Below are positions 25,519-35,253 of a stretch of 64,000 nt of DNA, piece by piece (the stretch's first letter is position 1; each line of letters begins with the position of its first letter). The notes below the pieces were generated by a model that was not told where the DNA came from, made no database searches, and was given only the letters and a program-made list of their open reading frames with translations. The DNA comes from an uncultured Prevotella sp. (GTDB lineage Bacteria; Bacteroidota; Bacteroidia; Bacteroidales; Bacteroidaceae). Location: positions 1-64,000 of the forward strand of contig OMVI01000009.1 in the NCBI GenBank assembly GCA_900314455.1, in the 5' to 3' direction. Position numbers and translations under genes: made by a program.

Positions 25519-26331
25519 TTACTTCTTAATTGTGTCCGTAGCCGAAGCTTTATGCTCAGCTGCCTGTGCCTTTGCGTTTGCCTGAATGGCATTTTCCTTA
25601 CGGTGATACTGCATGACCTTCTTGCCGAAAAGTGCTGCCATAGAGTCGGTTCCGAGGTAAACAAACGTGCCATCGTCGAAACCTACGTCCTTCTGAGGTA
25701 TTCTCTTGCCTTTGTCATCAACAGTATCCTTGTAGAGATAGAGCCTTCCATTGATTACATGCCAGCTCGTATAGTTGGTCACCAACGGATAACTGACAGG
25801 GCTGTCGTCGTCCAACGTGTTCTCCTTGAATATCGTTCCAACCGGACTAGCTTGGTAATGGCGCTTCAAAGTGAAACCGTACTCACGCGGAACCATGTAC
25901 AATGCCTTCATTGAATCTGTCATGGCAGCTTCGGCTTCCTCTGCAGTCATCGTGGCAGTAGGCTTCACCTTCGGTATGACTTGGAACGTCCACGTTCCCT
26001 TCAGTTCGTCAAGGTCGATGACAAGTGTCGCCTCCTTCTTGTTCTTTGGGTTCACCATAAGTCCGACCCAGTCCCCTATTGACAGCGAACCGAATATCTG
26101 CTTGCTTCGCGTTGCGTTCAGAATGTCGTATGTAACGGGGTCTCCACCCTCATTAGGAAGCAGCACTAGCGTCGAGTCGTTTGTCCCGTCGCATGCCAAT
26201 CCGTAAATTGTGTGGTCGCCTTTTACACGTGTGTCTGTATCAATAGCACTCTTATCACCCTGTGCATCATTAGCGCAGGCTGCCACAAAAAGAGCTATGA
26301 GGCAGACTATTATTATTGGAAGTTTCTTCAT
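25519..26331 (-). CDS. Lipoprotein of unknown function
   Basis: This 270-residue product has a signal peptide ending VAAC (cysteine about residue 19). The body contains an initial beta-rich segment (HTIYGLACDGTNDSTLVLLP), a LKGTWTFQVIPKV strand reminiscent of lipocalin-like lipoproteins and an Ala/Lys-rich C-terminal tail. I do not recognise a defined family. It lies 13 bases upstream of the TlpA-like gene, so the pair may act together in the envelope. Confidence 0.7.
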   Translation of the reverse strand: MKKLPIIIVCLIALFVAACANDAQGDKSAIDTDTRVKGDHTIYGLACDGTNDSTLVLLPNEGGDPVTYDILNATRSKQIFGSLSIGDWVGLMVNPKNKKEATLVIDLDELKGTWTFQVIPKVKPTATMTAEEAEAAMTDSMKALYMVPREYGFTLKRHYQASPVGTIFKENTLDDDSPVSYPLVTNYTSWHVINGRLYLYKDTVDDKGKRIPQKDVGFDDGTFVYLGTDSMAALFGKKVMQYHRKENAIQANAKAQAAEHKASATDTIKK

Positions 26332-26455
26332 CTATAATGTTTTATTATTGCTCACATACTATATCAACGTGCAAAGTTAATGCAAAAATGCCCAAAATAC
26401 AAGCCAAAAGTTGCAAAAAATGGGTGCTATCAGTTACTAATTGGATTTTTTTAGG

Positions 26456-26463
26456 TAATTTTG
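26456..26463 (+). promoter_or_regulatory. Possible -7 box of the carboxyltransferase gene
   Basis: TAATTTTG matches TAnnTTTG and lies 75 bases before the ATG at 26539. The -33 element is not clear. Confidence 0.5.
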
Positions 26464-26538
26464 CACACCCATAGTGCATTGTCAGGCACGGTGGACGATA
26501 ATTCGAAACAAAAGAAACATAAAGATATTTCATTTCAA

Positions 26539-28311
26539 ATGGGAAAGAAAATTCAGTTCAGTCTCGTTTACAGAGACATGTGGCAGAGCTCTGGAAAGTT
26601 CCAGCCACGCAAGGACCAGTTGGAGCGTATCGCCCCGGTTATTATCAAAATGGGATGCTTCTCGCGTGTAGAGACAAACGGCGGAGCCTTTGAGCAGGTA
26701 CAGTTGCTTGCCGGCGAGAACCCAAACGACGCCGTCCGCGCTTTCTGCAAGCCATTCAACGAGGCCGGAATCAAAACTCACATGCTTGATAGAGGACTGA
26801 ATGCGCTGCGAATGTACCCCGTTCCGGACGATGTTCGACAGATGATGTACAAGGTTAAGCATGCGCAGGGAGTCGATATACCAAGAATCTTCGACGGACT
26901 GAACGACATTCGAAACATAGCACCTTCAATTAAGTGGGCCAAGGAGGCAGGAATGACACCGCAGGGAACACTCTGCATCACCACATCACCTGTCCACACG
27001 CTCGAATACTACAGCAAACTCGCCGACGAGGAGATAGCTGCCGGAGCCGAGGAGATTTGCCTCAAGGATATGGCAGGTATCGGTCAGCCAGCCTTCCTCG
27101 GTCAGTTGACGAAGATGATAAAGGACAAGCATCCTGAAATCGTTATCGAATACCACGGTCATTCAGGTCCAGGTCTGTCAATGGCGAGCGTCCTCGAGGT
27201 TTGCAAAAACGGCGCCGACATCATTGATACAGCAATTGAGCCACTTTCATGGGGTAAAGTTCACCCTGACGTAATTTCCGTTCAGAGCATGCTTAAGCAC
27301 GCAGGCTTCGACGTTCCGGAAATAAACATGGACGCATACATGCAGGCCCGTGCACTCACACAGGAGTTCATCGACGACTGGCTTGGCTATTTCATCAACC
27401 CGCAGAACAAGGTTATGTCTTCACTTCTGCTTGGATGCGGACTTCCTGGTGGTATGATGGGCTCAATGATGAGCGACCTCGGTGGCATCCGCGGTACCAT
27501 CAACAACCTCAGAAAGAAAAAGGGCGAGCCGGAGCTGAGCGTCGACGACCTGCTTATCAAGCTCTTCGACGAAGTCGCCTACGTATGGCCACGCGTCGGA
27601 TATCCACCACTTGTAACTCCATTCTCTCAATACACGAAAAACATTTCACTCATGAACCTGCTCTCAATGGAGCAAGGCAAGGGTCGCTACGTTTACATGG
27701 ACGACTCTATGTGGGGAATGATTCTCGGCAAGAGCGGCAAGGTTCCTGGTGAGATTGCACCTGAACTGAAGGAGCTCGCCAAAGAGAAGGGATACGAGTT
27801 TACTGACGTTGACCCGCACACACTTCTCGAAAACAAGCTCCCTGAGTTCCGTAAGGAAATGGAAGAGAACGGCTGGGACTTCGGCAATGACGACGAAGAG
27901 CTCTTCGAACTCGCAATGCATCCGGAGCAGTACCGCAACTATAAGAGTGGACAGGCTAAGAAGAACTTCCTCGCCGACCTGCAAAAGGCAAAGGATGCTA
28001 AGCTTGGCGCGAAGGTAAGCATCGAAGAAGCCACTGCCTTCAAGCACGCTAAGGCTGACGCCATCGTTGCTCCTGTGAAGGGACAGATATTCTGGGAGTT
28101 CCAAGGCGACGGCGAGGCAGCACCTGCCGTAGAGCCGTTCATTGGCAAGGAATACAAAGATGGCGACGCTTTCTGCTACATTCAGGCAGCTTGGGGCGAG
28201 TTCGTCAAGGTATCAGCAGACCTCGGCGGCCGCTTGGTTGAAATCAATGCCAAGCAGGGCTCAAATGTCCGCAAAGGCGACGTCATAGCTTATATTCAGC
28301 GAGCTGAATAA
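26539..28311 (+). CDS. Oxaloacetate decarboxylase/pyruvate carboxylase B-like carboxyltransferase
   Basis: This 590-residue protein has the carboxyltransferase barrel of OadA/PycB enzymes: SLVYRDMWQSS near the start, LDRGLNALRM, IFDGLNDIRN, the metal-site EICLKDMAGIG and IEYHGHSGPGLSMA. These move CO2 between biotin and pyruvate or oxaloacetate, a step used in succinate and propionate fermentation. A conserved helical domain follows, then a C-terminal biotinyl-like domain (about residues 515-590). Where the biotin-accepting lysine of an EAMKM motif is expected, the sequence reads YIQAAWGEF, so no lysine is seen. The start at 26539 gives MGKKIQFSLVYRD, as in the family. Confidence 0.85.
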   Translation: MGKKIQFSLVYRDMWQSSGKFQPRKDQLERIAPVIIKMGCFSRVETNGGAFEQVQLLAGENPNDAVRAFCKPFNEAGIKTHMLDRGLNALRMYPVPDDVRQMMYKVKHAQGVDIPRIFDGLNDIRNIAPSIKWAKEAGMTPQGTLCITTSPVHTLEYYSKLADEEIAAGAEEICLKDMAGIGQPAFLGQLTKMIKDKHPEIVIEYHGHSGPGLSMASVLEVCKNGADIIDTAIEPLSWGKVHPDVISVQSMLKHAGFDVPEINMDAYMQARALTQEFIDDWLGYFINPQNKVMSSLLLGCGLPGGMMGSMMSDLGGIRGTINNLRKKKGEPELSVDDLLIKLFDEVAYVWPRVGYPPLVTPFSQYTKNISLMNLLSMEQGKGRYVYMDDSMWGMILGKSGKVPGEIAPELKELAKEKGYEFTDVDPHTLLENKLPEFRKEMEENGWDFGNDDEELFELAMHPEQYRNYKSGQAKKNFLADLQKAKDAKLGAKVSIEEATAFKHAKADAIVAPVKGQIFWEFQGDGEAAPAVEPFIGKEYKDGDAFCYIQAAWGEFVKVSADLGGRLVEINAKQGSNVRKGDVIAYIQRAE

Positions 28312-28318
28312 ACCCAAG

Positions 28319-28420
28319 ACCTCCCCAAGCCCCTCCCAAGGAGGCGTTGCTTAATTCCCATATTAAATAAATGTAGCTTGGGTAATCAAAAGCCTCCCCT
28401 TGAGGGAGGTTTGGTGAGGT
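28319..28420. repeat. GC-rich palindromic element between carboxyltransferase and HD genes
   Basis: The left arm starts 8 bases after the stop at 28311 (CCTCCCCAAGCCCCTCC). The right arm ends GGTTTGGTGAGGT 10 bases before the next ATG. The interior GGTAATCAAAAGCC keeps the common junction. Confidence 0.85.
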
Positions 28421-28429
28421 TGTTTCTTT

Positions 28430-28981
28430 ATGGATTATCAGTCAATCATAGACAAATACTACCCCGAAGACAACAAACTTCGGTGGATACTCATAACGCA
28501 TAGCACGCTTGTCATGAAGCGTGCTGTGCGCATTTGTGATGCCCATCCTGAGCTGAAGATGGACCGTCAGTTTATTATCGAGGCGGCAATGCTGCACGAC
28601 ATCGGCATCTGCAAGTGCTACGCGCCCGGCATCGAATGCTTCGGCACGGAGCCATATATCTGCCATGGACGTTGCGGAGCCGAAATGCTGCGAGCCGAAG
28701 GATACCCCCGTCACGCACGAGTGTGTGAACGTCACACCGGAGCGGGGCTCACCTGCAAGGAGATAGTTGAGCAGAACCTTCCCCTTCCCCATCAGGACTT
28801 CCTGCCTGAGGCACTCGAGGAGAAAGTCATTTGCTACTCCGACAAGTTCTATAGCAAGACTCATCCGGAGCGCGAGAAGACCTACGGGCAGGCAGAGCAC
28901 AGTCTTGCAAAGTTCGGCGAGGACGGATTGCAACGCTTCCGTCAGTGGCATGAGATGTTCGAAGGTGACCATCACGCCTAG
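28430..28981 (+). CDS. HD-domain phosphohydrolase-like protein
   Basis: This 183-residue cytoplasmic protein has the HD signature: histidine in LITHSTLV, the HD pair in AAMLHDIGICKC and a later conserved aspartate in VICYSDKFYSKT. HD proteins hydrolyse nucleotides or cyclic nucleotides with a metal; the substrate here is unknown. The start codon lies directly after a repeat element, with no other good ribosome site than the element's GGTGAGG. Confidence 0.82.
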   Translation: MDYQSIIDKYYPEDNKLRWILITHSTLVMKRAVRICDAHPELKMDRQFIIEAAMLHDIGICKCYAPGIECFGTEPYICHGRCGAEMLRAEGYPRHARVCERHTGAGLTCKEIVEQNLPLPHQDFLPEALEEKVICYSDKFYSKTHPEREKTYGQAEHSLAKFGEDGLQRFRQWHEMFEGDHHA

Positions 28982-29075
28982 AGAAGGTGACCATCACACA
29001 TAAAAAAGCCTTCAAAAATACCATAAAAAAGGTCTTGCTTTCTTATTTCCGACGCAAAGAAAACGAGTATTTTCC

Positions 29076-29106
29076 TTTGTGTTTTCACTCGTTTACACTA
29101 CCTTTG
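29076..29106 (+). promoter_or_regulatory. Promoter of lptD
   Basis: TTTG at 29076-29079, a 19-base spacer and TACCTTTG at 29099-29106 are a perfect match to the Bacteroidetes consensus. The ATG at 29121 is 14 bases after the box. Confidence 0.85.
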
Positions 29107-29120
29107 CAAAATTATTGGCG

Positions 29121-31979
29121 ATGCGTATAAGAACGACCATATTGCTTTTGCTCACAGCTGTTATCGTTATGATGGCTGGGAGTCTTACGTATAGAAACGT
29201 AACGCCGATATTCTCACTATCAAAAGATACCGTCAACGTTGACACACACAAATTGCTTGGAGCAATGAAAGCCTCTGAGGGCGACACCGTTGCAGCCAAG
29301 GACACCATCGTTCTTGACTCTCTTCACCAGGCAATTGAGGCCCACAACAAGCAGATAGACGATTCCCTGCGCGCCGACAGCATTCAACGCTCCAAGAAGA
29401 ACGGTATCGAAGCACCCGTAAAATATTCCGCCAACGACTCCATAGTTTATGATGCTACCACCGGCATCGCCCATCTGTACGGCTCATCGAACGTCGACTA
29501 TCAGAATATGAACCTCAAGAGCGAAAAGGTTTATATAAGTCTGGACAGCAGTTTGATACGCGCAACGGGCATAAAGGATACTACTGCCGCATTCATCGCA
29601 GAGAATGGCGACAGCATTAAGGGAACTCCTGTGTTCAAGATGGGCTCCGACGAGTATCAGAGCGACACGATGGCGTTCAATTACAAGACCAAAAAGGGAC
29701 TTATCCGTGATGTTTACACAGCCCAGGACGACGGTTACATGCGCGGAGAGATTGCCAAACGCGATTCAACTGGTATCATATATATGCAGCACGGACGCTA
29801 TACGACCTGCGACAAGCCCCATCCCGACTTCTACATAGCACTGAGCCGCGCCAAGGTACGCCCAGGAAAGGATGTCGTTTTCGGCCCTGCCTACCTTGTG
29901 GTCGCCGACGTTCCGCTTCCACTTGCCATTCCTTACGGTTTCTTCCCATTCTCAAAGAAATACTCATCGGGCTTCATCATGCCAAGCTACGGTGACGAAC
30001 AAGACCGCGGCTTCTACCTTCGCGACGGCGGATACTACTTCGCCATGAGCGACAAATGGGACCTGAAACTTCTCGGCGAGATATATACCCGTGGCTCATG
30101 GGGCATCAGCGCTGCCAGCAATTACCGCAAACGCTACCGCTACAGTGGCTCTTTCTACTTCAGCTATCAGGACACCCGTACCGGCGACAAGGGTCTTCCC
30201 GACTACAGCAAGCAAGAAAGCTTCAAGATACAGTGGAGTCACCGTCAGGACGCAAAGGCCAATCCGTTCAGCACTTTGTCAGCAAGCGTGAACTTCGCGA
30301 CGTCCAGCTACGAGCGCAACAACCTCACAAGCATGTACAATCCACAGACTATGACACAGTCGACACGTACATCTTCAGTGAGCTGGAGCACCATGTTCTC
30401 AAGCATCGGAATGTCTCTTAGCGCAACAGCGAACCTCAATCAGAACATGCGCGACTCCACCATAGCGATGACTTTGCCTGACCTGAACATCAGCATCTCG
30501 CGTTTCTACCCCTTCAAGCGCAAGCACGCCGCCGGCAACGAGCGCTGGTACGAGAAGATTTCAATGAGTTATACAGGTCAAATAAGCAACTCCATAACCA
30601 CAAAAGAAGACCAACTGCTTCACTCCAACCTCATAAAGGACTGGCGAAACGGCTGGAACCACTCTATACCGATACAGGCCAACTTCACATTATTTAATTA
30701 TATAAACGTCACTCCTTCGTTCAACTTTTACGACAGGATGTACACCAAGAAGGTGAACCGTTCATGGGACGACTCGCGGCAAGCCGAAGTGACAGACACG
30801 ACGTATGGTTTCCACAACGTGTATAACTGGAACTTCGCCGTATCAGCCAACACGAAGATATACGGTTTCTGGACTCCCAACCGCAAAATCTTCGGCGATA
30901 AGCTTCAGGCAATACGCCATGTCATAACTCCACAGGTGAGTTTCACGTACGCACCGGACTTCGGTCAGCGCCGATACGGTTACTGGGACAGCTACCAGTA
31001 CACCGATGCGAACGGACAACTTCACTATGTCGAGTACTCCCCGTACCAGAACGAGCTTTACGGAGTGCCTGGACGCGGCAAGAGTGAGAACATTTCGTTC
31101 GACATAGCCAACAATATCGAGGCAAAGATAAAGAGCGACAAGGACTCCACCGGTGTCAAGAAGATAAGTATTATCGACGAGTTGGGCATCAACATGTCGT
31201 ACAACGCCGCCGCACCTATACAGCGTTGGAGCGACCCGACGGTACGTTTGCGCCTTAAGTGGTGGAAGAACTACACCTTCTCCATGAACGCCCGGTTCGC
31301 CATGTATGCATACGAGCTCGACGAGAACGGCAGACCATACGTCGGCAACCACACAGAATTCCACTTCAACCGCTTGCCCCGCTTCCAGGGCTTCAGCCAG
31401 AACATCTCGTTCACCCTTAATCCGGAAAAGCTCAAGGAATGGTTTGGTCACAGCGACGACGACGATGATGACGAGGACTACGACGACGGAGAAGGAGTCG
31501 ATACGGACATAGAATCGAACGTCGACGACACACTTGAGAAAGGCAAGCACAAGGCTAAGAAAAAGAACAACGGCATTGCCGAGACCGACGCCGACGGATA
31601 TATGAAGTTCTCAATGCCTTGGTCGCTGACTTTCGGCTACGGTATCACGATGCGTGAGAACACCAGCGGAAGATTCAACTACAAGCACATGCGCTATCCG
31701 TATAAGTTCACTCAGACACTGAACGTCAGCGGCAACATCCGCATCAGCGACGGATGGAACATCACCTTTGCTTCCGGCTACGACTTCGAGAACCACGAAA
31801 TGAGTATGACAACTGCCAACTTGAGCCGCGACCTCCACTGTTTCAACATGAGCGCGTCGATAGTCCTGCGTCCGTACACGAGCTACAACTTCACATTCCG
31901 TTGTAACGCGTCGACGCTGACCGATGCTCTGAAATACGATAAGCGCAGCGGCATAAGCAACGCAGTGCAGTGGTATTAA
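29121..31979 (+). CDS. lptD: LPS-assembly outer-membrane protein, LptD_2 type
   Basis: This 952-residue protein should insert lipopolysaccharide into the outer leaflet. An N-terminal signal/anchor (about residues 1-25) and an OstA/jelly-roll region (DSIVYDATTGIAHLYGSSNV, about residues 110-250) are followed by a conserved LPLAIPYGFFPFSKKYSSGF segment. A large beta-barrel then runs to the C-terminus. An acidic run of aspartates and glutamates around residues 776-805, next to a Lys-rich patch, interrupts the barrel and probably forms an exposed loop. The start at 29121 is set by the promoter and signal sequence. Confidence 0.85.
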   Translation: MRIRTTILLLLTAVIVMMAGSLTYRNVTPIFSLSKDTVNVDTHKLLGAMKASEGDTVAAKDTIVLDSLHQAIEAHNKQIDDSLRADSIQRSKKNGIEAPVKYSANDSIVYDATTGIAHLYGSSNVDYQNMNLKSEKVYISLDSSLIRATGIKDTTAAFIAENGDSIKGTPVFKMGSDEYQSDTMAFNYKTKKGLIRDVYTAQDDGYMRGEIAKRDSTGIIYMQHGRYTTCDKPHPDFYIALSRAKVRPGKDVVFGPAYLVVADVPLPLAIPYGFFPFSKKYSSGFIMPSYGDEQDRGFYLRDGGYYFAMSDKWDLKLLGEIYTRGSWGISAASNYRKRYRYSGSFYFSYQDTRTGDKGLPDYSKQESFKIQWSHRQDAKANPFSTLSASVNFATSSYERNNLTSMYNPQTMTQSTRTSSVSWSTMFSSIGMSLSATANLNQNMRDSTIAMTLPDLNISISRFYPFKRKHAAGNERWYEKISMSYTGQISNSITTKEDQLLHSNLIKDWRNGWNHSIPIQANFTLFNYINVTPSFNFYDRMYTKKVNRSWDDSRQAEVTDTTYGFHNVYNWNFAVSANTKIYGFWTPNRKIFGDKLQAIRHVITPQVSFTYAPDFGQRRYGYWDSYQYTDANGQLHYVEYSPYQNELYGVPGRGKSENISFDIANNIEAKIKSDKDSTGVKKISIIDELGINMSYNAAAPIQRWSDPTVRLRLKWWKNYTFSMNARFAMYAYELDENGRPYVGNHTEFHFNRLPRFQGFSQNISFTLNPEKLKEWFGHSDDDDDDEDYDDGEGVDTDIESNVDDTLEKGKHKAKKKNNGIAETDADGYMKFSMPWSLTFGYGITMRENTSGRFNYKHMRYPYKFTQTLNVSGNIRISDGWNITFASGYDFENHEMSMTTANLSRDLHCFNMSASIVLRPYTSYNFTFRCNASTLTDALKYDKRSGISNAVQWY

Positions 31980-32002
31980 TGAAAAAAATAACGCACGATT
32001 TG

Positions 32003-32033
32003 TTGCGAGTTACAAAATAATTGCCTAAATTTG
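32003..32033 (+). promoter_or_regulatory. Promoter of frr
   Basis: TTG at 32003-32005, a 20-base spacer and TAAATTTG at 32026-32033 fit the consensus. The frr ATG is at 32107. Confidence 0.65.
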
Positions 32034-32106
32034 CGTGTCATACAATGGTAACCTACCACTGGCGGCTCGTAACCAAAAAACTTTAAACTAATAAAACCAT
32101 ACCAAT

Positions 32107-32667
32107 ATGTTAGACGTAAAAGCAACATTGAAGGACGCTGAAGCACGAATGGTGAAGTCAGCGAAATATCTTGAGACCGAATTGTCACGCATCAGGGCCG
32201 GAAGAGCTAACCCCGCTATCCTCGACCAAGTACGTGTGGAATCTTACGGACAAAAGGTTCCAATCAACCAGGTGGCATCTGTCAGCACTCCTGACGCCCG
32301 CACAATCGCCATCCGCCCTTGGGACAAGAAGGCAATTCGCAGCATTGAGAAGGGTATCATGGACAGCGAAGTCGGCATAACACCTGAGAACAACGGTGAG
32401 GTGATACGCCTCAGCATTCCGCAGCCAACACAGGAGCGCCGCAAGGAACTTGTAAAGCAGTGCAACAAGCTTGGCGAAAAGGTGAAGGTCGAGGTTCGCA
32501 ACGCCCGCGCCGAGACTAAGGAGAAGCTGAAGAAGGCTATCAAGGAAGGTCTTTCGGAGGACAACGAGAAGGACGCCGAGGCAGACTTGCAGAAGGTTCA
32601 CGACAAATACATCAAGCAAATCGACAACCTCCTTGCTGCAAAGCAGAAGGAAATCATGACTGTATAA
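32107..32667 (+). CDS. frr: Ribosome recycling factor
   Basis: This 186-residue cytoplasmic protein, with EF-G, splits post-termination ribosomes. It shows the expected helices and the signatures [20 protein letters not shown] near the start, [14 protein letters not shown] in domain II, and [20 protein letters not shown] in the long helices. Length (186) is typical. rsgA follows 86 bases downstream, linking two ribosome-related functions. Confidence 0.97.
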   Translation: MLDVKATLKDAEARMVKSAKYLETELSRIRAGRANPAILDQVRVESYGQKVPINQVASVSTPDARTIAIRPWDKKAIRSIEKGIMDSEVGITPENNGEVIRLSIPQPTQERRKELVKQCNKLGEKVKVEVRNARAETKEKLKKAIKEGLSEDNEKDAEADLQKVHDKYIKQIDNLLAAKQKEIMTV

Positions 32668-32753
32668 CCCGTTTTATCCACCGTAGAGTCTTTCCCTGCG
32701 GTGGATGTTTTATTACCGCTTGGGTTATAGCGGATACACATTATATATATTTT

Positions 32754-33716
32754 ATGCACGGACTGGTAATCAAGAACACAGGCAGCTGGTACACGGTGAA
32801 GACCGACGAAGGGGCTATTGTCGAAAGTAAGATAAAGGGGAACTTCCGCCTCAAGGGCATCCGCAGTACCAATCCCGTTGCCGTCGGCGACTATGTTGAG
32901 ATAACGAAGAACCAGGAAGGCACGGCATTCATCACTTCCATCGACGACCGCCGCAACTATATCATACGCAAGTCGCCGAACCTTTCGAAGCAGAGTCACA
33001 TTCTTGCAGCCAACCTCGACCAGGCTTTCCTGATGGTAACGGTGAACCATCCCGTCACGTCGACAACGTTCATCGACCGCTTCCTTGCAGGAGCCGAGGC
33101 TTACCGCGTTCCTGTGACTCTCGTGTTCAACAAGACCGACCTACTCGATGAGGACGAGCGGTGCTACCAGAAGGCGATGATAAACCTCTACGAGACAATT
33201 ACTTATCCGTGCATAGAGATAAGTCTTGCTCACGAAAAGACATCTGAAGGAAGAGACGGAGCCGAAGATGCTGCCGCAAAACTTCTTCCTCTTCTAAAAG
33301 ACAAGGTAACGCTGCTGAGCGGAAACAGTGGCGTTGGCAAGTCAACGCTTATAAATACGCTTATCCCGGGTGCCCGTCAGAAGACGGCAGAGATAAGCGA
33401 CGCCCACAATACAGGACTTCACACAACGACATTCAGTGAGATGCTGGAACTGCCCGATGGCGGCTACATCATCGATACGCCAGGAATAAAGGGCTTCGGA
33501 ACGTTCGACATCGAGCGAAGCGAGCTCACCAGCTACTTCCGCGATATCTTCAAGTTCTCGAAGGATTGCCGTTTCTCCAACTGCACGCATACCAACGAAC
33601 CCGGTTGCGCCGTCAAGAAGGCAGTTGAGGAGCATTATATCTCCGAGAGCCGCTATAACTCCTACCTCTCCATGCTAGACGATAAGGACGAGAGTAAGTA
33701 CAGAGAGGCATTCTAG
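32754..33716 (+). CDS. rsgA: Small ribosomal subunit-dependent GTPase A
   Basis: This 320-residue GTPase acts late in 30S subunit assembly. It has an N-terminal OB fold ([18 protein letters not shown]) and the circularly permuted GTPase order: NKTD (G4) before the P-loop [12 protein letters not shown] (G1), then T-T and DTPGIKGF (G3). A C-terminal zinc knuckle (C-x-x-x-x-C in [14 protein letters not shown]) follows. Length is normal. It is convergent with the aldose epimerase gene, with a palindromic element between. Confidence 0.95.
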   Translation: MHGLVIKNTGSWYTVKTDEGAIVESKIKGNFRLKGIRSTNPVAVGDYVEITKNQEGTAFITSIDDRRNYIIRKSPNLSKQSHILAANLDQAFLMVTVNHPVTSTTFIDRFLAGAEAYRVPVTLVFNKTDLLDEDERCYQKAMINLYETITYPCIEISLAHEKTSEGRDGAEDAAAKLLPLLKDKVTLLSGNSGVGKSTLINTLIPGARQKTAEISDAHNTGLHTTTFSEMLELPDGGYIIDTPGIKGFGTFDIERSELTSYFRDIFKFSKDCRFSNCTHTNEPGCAVKKAVEEHYISESRYNSYLSMLDDKDESKYREAF

Positions 33717-33722
33717 TAAATT

Positions 33723-33863
33723 CCTCACCAAGCCCATAAAAGAAAAGCATACCAATCCCCACCAAGCCTCCCCCAAGGGGAGGATGTCTGATTACCTAAT
33801 GCCTCTTTGCGCATAACTATAAGGTGATTAAACATCCTCCCCTTGGGGGAGGCTTGGAGAGGT
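33723..33863. repeat. GC-rich palindromic element between rsgA and the epimerase gene
   Basis: A truncated arm start (33723-33735) precedes a full element at 33757-33863. The left arm CCACCAAGCCTCCCCC and right arm GGGGGAGGCTTGGAGAGG are inverted copies. ATTACCTAATGCCT and GTGATTAAACATCC flank the core. It lies between convergent genes. Confidence 0.85.
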
Positions 33864-33907
33864 CTCAGGAGGAGACTTGATGGGGTCTCTGTTTTTGTTC
33901 TCTTCTG

Positions 33908-34774
33908 TTACTTAATCGTAATCGTATACTCACTCATGAAGCTTGAGCCGGGGAGCAGTTGGTTCATGAGATACTTATCCTTGAACTCACCGTCGAACTC
34001 TGCCCAGTCGTGAATGCCGTACCAAGGCTCTATGCATACGAACGGCGCATGCTTGCCGGTAGGACTCCAAATACCAACTGCCGGAGTCTTGATGTCAAGT
34101 GTTACGACCGGCTTGTCGTCGTTATCGAGCAGCTCTATGTGGCGGAGCTGACTCTTATCGAAGATAACAGCATCGTCGGCGAAGCTCTCTTCCGTGAACT
34201 TCCATACTCCATTGTCCGTCTTCACAGGGAAATGACCATTGGTTATGCAGCCGCCGGTGTTGCCATAGAGGCGTTGCGGAGCCGGATTGTCAAAGCGGAG
34301 GCGTCCCTCAAGGTGCTCGCCCTTCTTTGCGCCAGGTACGCGGAATGCCGGATGGCCACCAATCTGGAAGTAGATAGTCTTTGTATCGGTGTTCTCAACG
34401 TGCCAGATAACGTGAATGGTATTGCCCTCAAGGCGATAGCTTATGGCAAGGTTGAAGTGGTATGGATAGTTCTTCAGAGTTTCCTCAGAGTCGGTCAGCG
34501 CGTATGTAATGCGGTCGTCACCCTTCGCAATGAGTTTGAAGTCGGTATCGCGGGCAAAGCCGTGGCGGCTCAGGTGGTATATTCCACTCTCCGTGCGGTA
34601 AGTGTCCTTCCACAGTCCACACACAATTGGGAAGAGGATTGGTGAGTGACGGTTCCAGTATTTCTCATCGCCGTCCCACAAATACTCGTTTCCTTCTGCG
34701 TCCTTGATTGACTGCAATTCTGCTCCATGCTCCGAAATGGTCAGCACGAGCTTATCATTCTTGATTTGTTCCAT
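33908..34774 (-). CDS. Aldose 1-epimerase family protein
   Basis: This 288-residue cytoplasmic protein has the galactose mutarotase-like beta-sandwich: GAELQSIKDAEGNEYLWDGD near the start, SPILFPIVCG, LSRHGFARD with a catalytic histidine, QIGGHPAFRVP with the second histidine, and the C-terminal VCIEPWYGIHDW with the general-base glutamate. It interconverts anomers of an aldose or its 6-phosphate; the sugar is not clear. Minus-strand flank: an AT-rich island and repeat lie upstream. Confidence 0.88.
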   Translation of the reverse strand: MEQIKNDKLVLTISEHGAELQSIKDAEGNEYLWDGDEKYWNRHSPILFPIVCGLWKDTYRTESGIYHLSRHGFARDTDFKLIAKGDDRITYALTDSEETLKNYPYHFNLAISYRLEGNTIHVIWHVENTDTKTIYFQIGGHPAFRVPGAKKGEHLEGRLRFDNPAPQRLYGNTGGCITNGHFPVKTDNGVWKFTEESFADDAVIFDKSQLRHIELLDNDDKPVVTLDIKTPAVGIWSPTGKHAPFVCIEPWYGIHDWAEFDGEFKDKYLMNQLLPGSSFMSEYTITIK

Positions 34775-35218
34775 AATAGATATTATTTCATTGATTTTAT
34801 CTTTCCATCTTGAAAGCTACTCTACAAAGTAGCTTTTTGTGTTTATCGCTACAAATTTAGGAATAAAAAACGAAAGCAAGAAACAAACGATGATTTTTTT
34901 GAAAGCACACAGTCGGAATGCCGCCGCAATCCTTTGGGAATATGAAAGTTATCCTTCGCCGATGTCAAAGTTCAAGTTTCGTCTTAAAAAATAAATTAAA
35001 AATGAAAGAAAAATAAATTAAAAATCAACCAAAAATAAATTATTTTTCCCACAAAAATAAATTAAAAAGCAAGGCAAAACTTTACCTTTGAACGCTTAAA
35101 AGGCAAGATGAGACCTCTCCAAGCCTCCCCCATGACCTCTCCAAGCCTTCCCCTTGGGGGAGGCTTGGAGAGGAAAACCGTTGGGCTTCAGAGGGTCCTA
35201 AATTTTATTAGCTTTTCT
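34775..35218. repeat. Intergenic region with third AT-rich island and compact palindrome
   Basis: Positions 34987-35068 hold four AAAAATAAATT cores starting at 34987, 35009, 35031 and 35053, an exact 22 bp period. The preceding CAAGTTTCGTCTT is similar to the flank of the island at position 17. Positions 35112-35173 carry two left arms and one right arm of the GC-rich element. The remaining sequence to 34980 shows nothing I can identify. Confidence 0.75.
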
Positions 35219-35249
35219 TTTGCCAATCCAAGTGTTTGATGTAACTTTG
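35219..35249 (+). promoter_or_regulatory. Promoter of yitT, placing the start codon at +1
   Basis: TTTG at 35219-35222, a 19-base spacer and TAACTTTG at 35242-35249 are a full match to the consensus. The ATG begins only 5 bases after the box, where transcription is expected to start. Confidence 0.8.
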
Positions 35250-35253
35250 CACT

